NCBI GenBank assembly: GCA_046086245.1
Contig: JBJSXB010000271.1
Location: forward strand, 1-33,052
DNA: 33,052 nt
DNA from: F1-20-MAGs016 sp046086245
GTDB taxonomy: Bacteria > Planctomycetota > Planctomycetia > Pirellulales > UBA1268
Reading direction: 5' to 3'
Positions 14,025 through 21,420 of the stretch are shown here, in pieces (within the stretch, counting starts at the first letter, position 1; each line of letters begins with the position of its first letter). Under the pieces are notes generated by a model. The model was not told the DNA's origin and searched no databases. It saw nothing but the letters and a program-made list of their open reading frames with translations. The position numbers and the translations under genes were made by a program.

Positions 14025-15296
14025 ATGGCATCCCGCGGATCCTGTCGACGGGGCGCGCGGCGCCGGTTTCTCGCGTCGGCCGCCGGCACGATCGCGGCAC
14101 CCTACGTGCTCACCTCCCGGGCCCTCGGCGACGCGCGCACGGCACCGGCCAGCGATCGCATCGTGATCGGCGGTATCGGCATCGGCAACATGGGCTCCGG
14201 CGACCAGGGAGCCTTTCTCGGCCGTGGCGACGTGCAGTACGTCGCCGTCTGCGACGTCCGCCGCCCGTGGCGCGAAAAGGGCAAGGAGCGTGCCGACCAG
14301 AAATACGGCACCAACGACTGCGCGGCCTATGTCGATTTCCGCGAATTGCTCGCCCGCGACGACATCGACGCGGTACACATCGCCACTCCCGATCACTGGC
14401 ATGCGATCATGACGATCGCCGCCTGCCGCGCGGGCAAGGACGTCTATCTGCAGAAGCCGGAGACGCTGACGCTCGCCGAAGGCCCGCTGATGATCGACGC
14501 GGCGCGGCGCTATGGCCGCGTGGTGTCGGGCGGTAGCCAGCGCGTGCTCGACGACTATCACGACATCGTCGATCCCTGCTGGGCCGGCGAGGTGGGAAGG
14601 ATCCGGGCGCTCGACATCAGTGTCGGCGGACCGTCGCAGGCCTGTTACCTCTCCGCCCAGGAGACCCCACCCGACATCGACTGGGAACTGTGGCTCGGGC
14701 CGGCGCCGTGGGAGCCCTACCACCCGGGGCGCTGCGACGGCAATTTCGGAACCGGTGGCAACAGCTGGCGGAGCTACGTCGACTACTCCGGCGGCAGCCT
14801 CACCGACTGGGGTGCGCACCATTTCGGCGGCGCGATCTTCGCGGCCGATCTCCGCGAACGCCAGCCCGAGTCCGCCGTCTACCACCCTCCCTCCGCCGAC
14901 GGACGTGAACCGGCGTACGTCACGCTCCGCTATCCGAACGGTATCGAGATCCATCACAACCGTCCGCAGCATCTTCGCCCCGCGCGGGCGGCAGTGGCCC
15001 ATGGCGGAGCGATCGAGATCGACGCCGACGGCGTTCCCCGTGATCCCAAGCCGGTGCCCGTCTACCGCGGATCGGGAGGGATCTACGGCGACTTCATCGA
15101 GGCGGTGAAGACGCGGCAGCGGCCCTTTCGCGACATCGAACTGGCGGTCAACACCATGACCGCTCCCCACATCGTCGCGATCGCCTACCGCCTCCGTCGT
15201 TCCCTCGCCTGGGACCGCGCGGGACAACGATTCCGCGATGACGATCAGGCGAATCGGCTCGTCGACCGCGCCCGACGCGAACCGTGGATGCTCTGA
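14025..15296 (+). CDS. Tat-exported Gfo/Idh/MocA family oxidoreductase
   Basis: The 423-residue product begins with a twin-arginine-like leader (RRRFLASAAGTIAAP), as is common for planctomycete members that act outside the cytoplasm with a tightly held NAD(P). A Rossmann fold follows, with GIGNMG at residues 52-57 and the nucleotide-binding CDVR. QKP (residues 143-145) takes the place of the family EKP motif and keeps the catalytic-site Lys144. The histidine pair HH at 265-266 is in DWGAHHFGGAIF, and a C-terminal beta-sheet domain completes the fold. Such enzymes oxidise or reduce sugar hydroxyls, often at C3. GGAGG lies 6 bases before the ATG. The upstream gene carries a 3-keto-glycoside hydrolase domain, so a joint role in 3-keto sugar metabolism is plausible. 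The exact sugar cannot be read from the sequence. Confidence 0.9.
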   Translation: MASRGSCRRGARRRFLASAAGTIAAPYVLTSRALGDARTAPASDRIVIGGIGIGNMGSGDQGAFLGRGDVQYVAVCDVRRPWREKGKERADQKYGTNDCAAYVDFRELLARDDIDAVHIATPDHWHAIMTIAACRAGKDVYLQKPETLTLAEGPLMIDAARRYGRVVSGGSQRVLDDYHDIVDPCWAGEVGRIRALDISVGGPSQACYLSAQETPPDIDWELWLGPAPWEPYHPGRCDGNFGTGGNSWRSYVDYSGGSLTDWGAHHFGGAIFAADLRERQPESAVYHPPSADGREPAYVTLRYPNGIEIHHNRPQHLRPARAAVAHGGAIEIDADGVPRDPKPVPVYRGSGGIYGDFIEAVKTRQRPFRDIELAVNTMTAPHIVAIAYRLRRSLAWDRAGQRFRDDDQANRLVDRARREPWML

Positions 15297-15334
15297 TCAC
15301 GATCCCTCCGTCACGCCCCGCCGGGAGGAGCTGC

Positions 15335-16084
15335 ATGCCTTTCGATCGAGACCTGCTCGCCGCGGCGATCGCGGCACTGGCCACCTACGACTGGGGAGAC
15401 GACGGCCGTGTGCTCAAGTCGCTGGACGAAGCGGTGATCGCCGCCCACGACGACCCGGTGCTGCGCACGGCGCTGGAAGGCTCATTGACGACGATCCTCG
15501 CGGGCGCCGGTTCACGCGCCGCCAAAGATCATGCCTGCCGCCGGCTCGCCTTGGTCGGTGGCGCCGACTGCGTGCCGCACCTCGCGGCGCTGCTCGACGA
15601 TCCGGCGTTGTCGCACCCTGCCCGCCAGGCCCTCGAGCGGATCGAAGACGCGGCGGCGGCGGTGGCCCTCCGCGGTGCACTGGCGACGGCGGCCGGCGGC
15701 CGGCGCATCGGCGTCATCGCCTCCCTCGCGGCCCGCGGAGACGCCGACGCGGTGCCCCTGCTGGCGGGCATGCTCACCGCCGAGGCGCCGCTCGCCGCCG
15801 CCGCCGCTCGCGCCTTGGGGCGACTCGCGCTGCCGGCCGCGGCGGCGGCCCTCGCCACCGCTCCGGAAGGCGCCGCGGCCGAGGTACGGGCCGCCGTCGT
15901 CGATGCCCGACTCGCCTGCGCCGATGCCATGCTCCGACGCGGCGACCGCGAGGCCGCCCGTCGGATCTACGACGCAATCGCGATGGCCGTGGGAGAGACC
16001 CCCGTTTCACACCGCGACCGCGCCGTTCGCATCGCGGCCCGACGGGGCATGCTCGCCTGCCTCGACGAGGCGGCGGCCGGCTGA
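15335..16084 (+). CDS. HEAT-repeat-like protein
   Basis: The product is 249 residues, almost entirely helical and very rich in alanine. It has repeated units of the form (D)xxAVPLLAGMLTAE followed by AAAARALGRLAL, as in PBS-lyase/HEAT repeats. No signal peptide is present, so it probably stays in the cytoplasm. No catalytic residues are visible; these folds are protein-binding scaffolds. The ATG at 15335 is preferred to in-frame upstream codons because an excellent GGAGGAG lies 4 bases before it. It lies 38 bases after the oxidoreductase and 43 bases before a second HEAT protein, and all three genes are on the same strand, which suggests one transcript. The function is unknown. Confidence 0.78.
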   Translation: MPFDRDLLAAAIAALATYDWGDDGRVLKSLDEAVIAAHDDPVLRTALEGSLTTILAGAGSRAAKDHACRRLALVGGADCVPHLAALLDDPALSHPARQALERIEDAAAAVALRGALATAAGGRRIGVIASLAARGDADAVPLLAGMLTAEAPLAAAAARALGRLALPAAAAALATAPEGAAAEVRAAVVDARLACADAMLRRGDREAARRIYDAIAMAVGETPVSHRDRAVRIAARRGMLACLDEAAAG

Positions 16085-16127
16085 ACCACCCCGACAACGT
16101 CGGTTTGTCCCGCCAGGAGCAGGGTCG

Positions 16128-17525
16128 ATGCCCGTGGAACGCTTCACCACTCCGTCCGCCCGTCGAGCCGCCCTCGTCGCGGCATGTCTTTCGGCAACGC
16201 TCGCGGGGCTGGCCCGAGCGGACGACGCGCTGGCAGCGACGGTGGCTTTGCTGCGCTCGGCAGACCCCGACCTGCGCATGGTGGGGATCGAGCGGGTCCG
16301 CGACGGCCTACGTGGCGCGACGGTGACGAGATCGCTGGCGGAGGATCTCCTGCCGACGCTCGACGGCGACGGCCAACACGCGTTGGTGACGGCGCTCGCC
16401 GACCGGGGCGACCCGGCGGCGTTTCCCGGGATCGTGCGCCTCCTGACCCGTGCGACCGACGCCCAGGTGCGCGGCGCGGCGCTGCTGGCCGTCGGAACGC
16501 TCGGCGACGACCGTGCCGTTCCGGTGCTCGTCGAGGGGCTCGCCCGAGGCGGCTCCGAGACGCCGGCCGCCCAGCGCGGCCTGGTGGTCGTCGGGGGCGC
16601 GAAAGTGGTGGACGCGCTCCGCGCCGCCCTGCGCGAGGGGCCGTCGGCCGCTCGCCCGGCACTGTGTTCGATTCTGGCGACGCGCCGTGCGTTCTCCGCG
16701 GCCGGAGAGCTCGCCGCGGCCACCGTCGCCGATGACGTCGAGCTGCGGCGTGCCGCGACGCGGGCGCTGGCGACGCTCGGGTCGGCGGACGAGGTGCCGG
16801 CACTGGTCCAGTCGGTGCTGCGCACCGACCCCGGAAACGAGTTGGAGGATGCGGAGCGGGCGCTGGTCGCCGTCTGCACGGCGGGCCGCGACCGGCAGCG
16901 CGCGGCCGGCGCCTTCGTGACGGCGTTCGAGACCGCTTCGGCCACCGACCAGGAGCGCCTCGTGGGCGTGCTCGGGCGCGTCGGCGGAGCGGGGGCGAGG
17001 GAGGTGGTCGACACCCTGCTCGCCGATCCCGCACGGCGCCGCCTCGGCGTGGAAGCGCTGGCACGTTGGCCCGATGCCGCCGTCACCGACCGGATGATGG
17101 CGCTGCTCGAGGCGGGTGCCGACGAGAGGGAACGTGACGTGATCCTGGGCGGACTGATCCGCATCGTCCCCCTGCCCAACAACGGCCTCGACGACGTCCG
17201 CAAGCTCGATCTGCTGCGCCGCACGATGGACCTGTGCCGCCGCGACGAGGAGCGGCGGCGGATCCTCGAACGGGCCAACGCGATCCGTACCGTCGACACC
17301 TTGCGGTTCTTGATCCCCTATCTCGATCGGCCCACGCTCGCCGACGCGGCTTGCCTGAGCGTGGTGGAGTTGGCCCACCATCAGAAGCTGCGGGACGAGA
17401 ACAAGGACGAGTTCACCCGCGCCCTCGACCGCGTCTTGGCGACGAGCAAGAACGAGGAACTCCTCGACCGCTCCCGCCGCTACAAGGAGGGACGCACCTG
17501 GAACCGGCAGCGCCCCGGCACGTGA
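16128..17525 (+). CDS. Exported HEAT-repeat protein
   Basis: The product is 465 residues. A signal peptide is likely at residues 1-31 (ALVAACLSATLAGLARA). A run of HEAT/PBS-lyase-like repeats follows, with recurring units such as LRMVGIERVRDGL, AQVRGAALLAVGTLGDDRAVPVLVEGL and ELRRAATRALATLGSADEVPALV. The C-terminal 130 residues are more charged and end in the polar stretch SRRYKEGRTWNRQRP. Unlike the preceding HEAT protein it appears to be exported, so the two probably work in different compartments. AGGAG lies 8 bases before the ATG. It may be a scaffold for the periplasmic carbohydrate enzymes encoded upstream, but this is only inferred from position. It converges on the sigma-54 activator gene 30 bases downstream. 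Confidence 0.8.
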   Translation: MPVERFTTPSARRAALVAACLSATLAGLARADDALAATVALLRSADPDLRMVGIERVRDGLRGATVTRSLAEDLLPTLDGDGQHALVTALADRGDPAAFPGIVRLLTRATDAQVRGAALLAVGTLGDDRAVPVLVEGLARGGSETPAAQRGLVVVGGAKVVDALRAALREGPSAARPALCSILATRRAFSAAGELAAATVADDVELRRAATRALATLGSADEVPALVQSVLRTDPGNELEDAERALVAVCTAGRDRQRAAGAFVTAFETASATDQERLVGVLGRVGGAGAREVVDTLLADPARRRLGVEALARWPDAAVTDRMMALLEAGADERERDVILGGLIRIVPLPNNGLDDVRKLDLLRRTMDLCRRDEERRRILERANAIRTVDTLRFLIPYLDRPTLADAACLSVVELAHHQKLRDENKDEFTRALDRVLATSKNEELLDRSRRYKEGRTWNRQRPGT

Positions 17526-17529
17526 GGCG

Positions 17530-17547
17530 GTCGGCGGCGCCGGCGAC
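17530..17547. repeat. Imperfect palindrome between convergent genes
   Basis: The 18 bases read the same on both strands except for one G-G mismatch in each half (core CGGCGCCG). It lies in the 30-base gap between the convergent HEAT gene and sigma-54 activator and could help end transcription, although no T-run follows. Confidence 0.3.
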
Positions 17548-17555
17548 GTCCGCGG

Positions 17556-18944
17556 TCAGCGCCGGAACGTCGCCCCGTCGAGTGCGTGTGCTTTCATGAG
17601 CCGATACAGCGTGCCCCGCGGCAACCGCGCGTCCCGGGCCGCCGCCGACACGTCGCCCTGGTGCCGGGCGAGCAAGTCGGTGAGGTACTGCCGCTCGAAG
17701 CGCGCGACACATTCGGACCGCTGGGCGAAGAAGCCACTCGATCCACCCTCGGCATCGGACTTACCGGCCGCGGTGACCACCTCGTCGGGAAGGTCGTCGA
17801 CGCCGGCCAGACGGCCGGCCGCCATCGCGACCGCGCGGCGGACGACGTTGGAGAGTTCGCGGACGTTTCCCGGCCAGGAATAGGTGCGCAGCACCTGGTA
17901 GGCGTCAGGGGACAGCCCGACTGCCGGACGCCCCATTTCCTGCGCGGCGCGGTTGGCGAACGCCTCCGCCAACAATCCGACATCGTCACCCCGCGCGCGG
18001 AGCGGCGGCAGGTCGATGCGCACGACGTTGATCCGGTAATAGAGATCGCGGCGGAACGCGCCACGCTCCACCATGCCGTCGATCGCACGCGCCGTGGCCG
18101 CGACCACGCGGACGTCGACGGCCACCTCCTGACGGGCGCCGACACGCCGCACACGCCGCTCCTGGAGGACGCGCAGCAGTTTCGCCTGCAGCGGCGGCGG
18201 CAGCTCACCCACTTCGTCGAGAAACAGCGTGCCGCCGTCGGCGCACTCCACCAGACCGATCCGCCGGGCGTCCGCTCCGGTGAAGGTGCCGCGCTCGTGG
18301 CCGAAGAACTCGCTTTCAAGCAGCGTGTCGGGAATCGCCCCGCAATCAACCGGCACGAACGGCCCGGCGGCACGACGGCTGCGACGATGGAGGGCACGGG
18401 CGACCAGTTCCTTGCCGGTGCCCGTCTCGCCGGTGACGAGCACGTCGACGCCACTGGCCGCGACGCGGTCGATCAGCTCGTAGACCTGCCGCATCGCCGG
18501 GCTCTCGCCGATGAACTCCTCGAACGAATAAGGACGCTCGACGACCCGGCGCAGGGCGGCTTGAGTCGCCTGCCGTCGCGCCGCTTCCAGCAGTCGCACG
18601 AGCGCGTCCCCGAGGGCCGATTCGACCAACGCCATGTCGAGATAGTCGCCCGCTCCTTCCGTGAGGCACGCACGCGCCGTGACGACCGAGGGTTCGGAGT
18701 CGATCACCACAACCGGTAGATGCGGATCGGCACTCCGGACGGCCGCGAGCATCGCCGCCGCCGGTGCGTCGGGCCGTGAGGTGACGATGCCCACGTCCCA
18801 CGAGTCGCGATCGAGCGTCGCACGGGCCTGGTCGATCCCGGCCACGACCCGCAACTCCAGCGGTTGCAGCGGCGCCACGAGCCGGGCATACGCCAACCCC
18901 CCGGCTCCGGAGGGATCGACGACGATGATCCGCGGCTGACGCAT
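17556..18944 (-). CDS. Sigma-54-dependent transcriptional activator with a degenerate receiver domain
   Basis: The 462-residue product has three parts. Residues 1-120 look like a response-regulator receiver, but the phosphate-accepting Asp is replaced (WDVGIVTSRPD, Thr at 55), the N-terminal acidic pair is DP, and the late Lys is absent (GAGDYLDMAL). It is therefore unlikely to be switched by phosphorylation. Residues 140-375 are the AAA+ domain with Walker A GETGTGKE (172-179), the sigma-54-contacting loop GTFTGA (219-224, normally GAFTGA), and Walker B TLFLDE (239-244). The end is a Fis-type helix-turn-helix (AARDARLPRGTLYRLMKAH). It should activate -24/-12 promoters by ATP hydrolysis. A TTG at 18998 could extend it, but the ATG at 18944 fits the receiver start better. 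A glnB sigma-54 promoter lies in this window, although NtrC is the more likely activator there. Confidence 0.93.
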   Translation of the reverse strand: MRQPRIIVVDPSGAGGLAYARLVAPLQPLELRVVAGIDQARATLDRDSWDVGIVTSRPDAPAAAMLAAVRSADPHLPVVVIDSEPSVVTARACLTEGAGDYLDMALVESALGDALVRLLEAARRQATQAALRRVVERPYSFEEFIGESPAMRQVYELIDRVAASGVDVLVTGETGTGKELVARALHRRSRRAAGPFVPVDCGAIPDTLLESEFFGHERGTFTGADARRIGLVECADGGTLFLDEVGELPPPLQAKLLRVLQERRVRRVGARQEVAVDVRVVAATARAIDGMVERGAFRRDLYYRINVVRIDLPPLRARGDDVGLLAEAFANRAAQEMGRPAVGLSPDAYQVLRTYSWPGNVRELSNVVRRAVAMAAGRLAGVDDLPDEVVTAAGKSDAEGGSSGFFAQRSECVARFERQYLTDLLARHQGDVSAAARDARLPRGTLYRLMKAHALDGATFRR

Positions 18945-19144
18945 GGGCGGAAACCGGCGGATGCCGCGGTCGACGAGCGCCGTGCGGGCGCCGGTCAAAA
19001 AGGCTGCGACGCCGCGGGGCGGTCGCCCGCCCCTCCAACGGCCGCGACGTCGACCGGACCGCCGCCACTCCGCCTCGGGCAGCGCCGCTCACGGAAGACG
19101 GGTCGAGTATGCCGAGCCGCGGCGCGACGGTGCAAACCACCCCC

Positions 19145-19158
19145 TTCCGCCGGCGGAA
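19145..19158. repeat. 14-base perfect palindrome in the divergent gap
   Basis: TTCCGCCGGCGGAA is fully self-complementary and lies 20 bases before a TACATT box, in the 298-base gap (18945-19242) between the sigma-54 activator and the SEC-C/TPR gene. It is a good candidate operator. No other structure, RNA gene or small open frame was recognised in the gap. Confidence 0.4.
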
Positions 19159-19177
19159 ACGACACCGAACGCTCTGG

Positions 19178-19183
19178 TACATT
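19178..19183 (+). promoter_or_regulatory. Putative extended -10 box before the SEC-C/TPR gene
   Basis: TGGTACATT contains TACATT preceded by TG-N, an extended -10 pattern, 59 bases before the ATG at 19243. Seventeen bases upstream is GGAAAC, which overlaps the palindrome and is not a good sigma-70 -35 box. Confidence 0.4.
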
Positions 19184-19242
19184 TCCTTTTTCCGGGCCGC
19201 GCGCGATGACCGCGGTCCCGGTTTCCCCGAGGATTCCGCGGC

Positions 19243-21420
19243 ATGCCCCTCGATCCCTACTCCCCGTGCCCCGGCGGTACGGGCAAGAAACTGAAGTTCT
19301 GCTGCGCCGAACTGGTCGGCGAACTCGAGCAGATCGAAAGGCTCGTCGAGGGGGATCAACTCGCGGCCGCGCGGGAGCAGGTACGGTCGCTCGATGCGGC
19401 GCATCCCGGACGGGCATGCCTTCTCGCGGCGCGGGCGCGGCTTGATCTCGCCGGACGCGATTTCGGCGCGGCGGCCGCTGCCAGCCAGGCGTTTCGCGAC
19501 GCCTTTCCGGAGAATCCCCTCGCGCTCGGCTACGCCGCACTGTCAGCGGCGATCGGCGGCGAATTCCAGGAGGCCGCCGCACTCTTCGATCGCTCCCGTG
19601 AGGCGGCCGGGAAGGAGATATCGGTCGATCTTGTGCGGATCGCCGCCACCATCGTCCAAGCGGCCGCACAGGGGGGGCATCCCGGATTCGCGCAGGGGAT
19701 CGTCGATTGGATGGACGACACCCAGCTCGGCAGCGCCGACGATCGCCGCATGCTCGCGGTAGTGGTGGGATCGTCCGGCGTGCCGGTTGGCCTGCGCGCG
19801 CGGATACCGTTGGTGGACACTCCCGCCGACGTGCCGTGGCGATTCGAGTTCGACGCCGCGCTGAAGGCGGCCCGGGCGTGGCGGCTGACGAAGGCGCTGA
19901 CGACGTTCCGCAGTCTCCGGGGGGTGGCGGGGGAGAGCCCGGAGGTGTTTACCAATATCGGTATCCTCGCCGAGGCCTTGTCGCGCCCCTTCGAGGCGGC
20001 CGAGGCGTGGCTCAAGGTGGCGAAACTCGTCGCCGCGACCGATGGCGATGCGGCCATCGAAGCCACCGGGCGCGGCATGGCCCTCGAGACCGAGGCCAAT
20101 CCCGAACGGTCCCCGATGGTGCGACTGGAACGCTGGACGGCGACCCTCCCCGCCAAGGCGGCCATGGCGATGGAGTTGATCGACGATCGCATCCGCCATG
20201 ACGGACACTGCGAACCCACCGTCGTGGAGCGTGCGGAGTGGACGTCACGCGGCGCGGCCCCCCCACGGTCGGTGTGGCGCGTGTTCGACGCGACCGCCGC
20301 CTCGGGAAAACCGTCGCGGCTGTTGGCCACGCTGCTCCTGTTCGGACGCCAGACCGACCGCGAGGCCGAAGCGGTGCTTCAGGGCTTCACACCCGATCTC
20401 GCCGAGGCCGCGGCGATCTGCGCCGGCCCGCTCGGCTGCCGACTCGAAGCCCCCTCCGCGGCCCGCGCGCCGCTGCCGGCGGTGAGCCCGACCAACTGGC
20501 TCGTCGCCTCGCAATACCGGGTGGTGCCGCCGGCCGACATGCCCGTCGCGACCCCACCCGGCCAACCGACCGTGTTCGAGACGCTGCTCGGCGCTCAACG
20601 GGAGACGGCGTGGCGCCGCTTCGAGTCGCTGTGGCCCGACACCGCGCTGCCGGAATTGCTCGGGCGCACACCCCGCGAGGCCATCAAGGATGCCGAGGGA
20701 AGGCGCCGCGTCGAGGCGCTGCTCGTCGAGGGGGAGGCGGCGTCGCGCCGACCCGATGCCGCAGCCGCCTGGAGCCGCGTCCGGGCGGTGATCGCCCTGC
20801 CGACGCCGGAACCGATCGTGGCGGTCGGATCGTTCGCCGAGGTTCCCCCGCTCCGCTGGCACCGGATCCGCGTCGAAGGCATGCCGCTGGATGACCTGCG
20901 ATCGCTCGCCTTCACCGCGATCGACGCCGGCTTCGAGAGCGCCGCGGAGCGGGCTGCCACGGCGGTGGCGGCGCACCCCGACGCCGCTCCGGAGGATCGC
21001 TGGGAGGCGTTGAGCATCCTCGAAGAACGCGCCCCCACGACGGTCGGACGCCTCGAGATCATCGGCGAATTGCGGTCGCTCGCGAAGCAACTCAACAGCG
21101 GCGACGGCATGCTCGACGTCGCCGAACTTCGGGTGCGGCTGGAACGCAACGATCAGGCAGACGTCGTGCGCCTGCTCGAACACGTCCGCCGCGAACATGC
21201 CGGCGACCAACGCGTCTATACCGCGCTCGCGGAAGTGCTGATGGAGGCCGGCGTGGACATCCCGGGCATGGCGGCCGGTCGGCCCGCCGGCGCCGCCACG
21301 CGGCGCCCCGATGCCCCCGTCGCCGCGCCGGCCGCGGCGCCCCCCGCGGCCGGTCTCTGGACCCCCGGTCAGGCGGCGGCCACGCCGACCGAAAAGAAGA
21401 CGATCTGGACGCCCGATTGA
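19243..21420 (+). CDS. TPR protein with an N-terminal degenerate SEC-C motif
   Basis: The product is 725 residues. Residues 5-22 read YSPCPGGTGKKLKFCC. This matches the SEC-C zinc motif (CxCxGxGKKxKxCC) except that the second Cys is Gly, so zinc binding may be weakened. SEC-C tails of SecA bind SecB and ribosomes. The rest is helical with TPR-like units (about residues 40-330 and 590-690) and a central region without a recognised fold. The C-terminus is Ala/Pro-rich and carries two WTP motifs (GLWTPGQ and TIWTPD at the very end). No membrane span is seen. The last base of its TGA stop is the first base of the ribD start, so the two genes are translationally linked. The role is unknown; a chaperone or ribosome-associated function would be a guess. 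Confidence 0.8.
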   Translation: MPLDPYSPCPGGTGKKLKFCCAELVGELEQIERLVEGDQLAAAREQVRSLDAAHPGRACLLAARARLDLAGRDFGAAAAASQAFRDAFPENPLALGYAALSAAIGGEFQEAAALFDRSREAAGKEISVDLVRIAATIVQAAAQGGHPGFAQGIVDWMDDTQLGSADDRRMLAVVVGSSGVPVGLRARIPLVDTPADVPWRFEFDAALKAARAWRLTKALTTFRSLRGVAGESPEVFTNIGILAEALSRPFEAAEAWLKVAKLVAATDGDAAIEATGRGMALETEANPERSPMVRLERWTATLPAKAAMAMELIDDRIRHDGHCEPTVVERAEWTSRGAAPPRSVWRVFDATAASGKPSRLLATLLLFGRQTDREAEAVLQGFTPDLAEAAAICAGPLGCRLEAPSAARAPLPAVSPTNWLVASQYRVVPPADMPVATPPGQPTVFETLLGAQRETAWRRFESLWPDTALPELLGRTPREAIKDAEGRRRVEALLVEGEAASRRPDAAAAWSRVRAVIALPTPEPIVAVGSFAEVPPLRWHRIRVEGMPLDDLRSLAFTAIDAGFESAAERAATAVAAHPDAAPEDRWEALSILEERAPTTVGRLEIIGELRSLAKQLNSGDGMLDVAELRVRLERNDQADVVRLLEHVRREHAGDQRVYTALAEVLMEAGVDIPGMAAGRPAGAATRRPDAPVAAPAAAPPAAGLWTPGQAAATPTEKKTIWTPD

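Noticed and set aside
12717..15227. Very long open frames antisense to genuine genes, here and at 2198-3361, 9116-11248, 22620-24950 and 26133-28571
   Set aside because: High GC makes stop codons rare on the opposite strand. These frames have low-complexity Arg/His/Asp/Gly-rich translations without family motifs, while the other strand encodes recognised or well-formed proteins.
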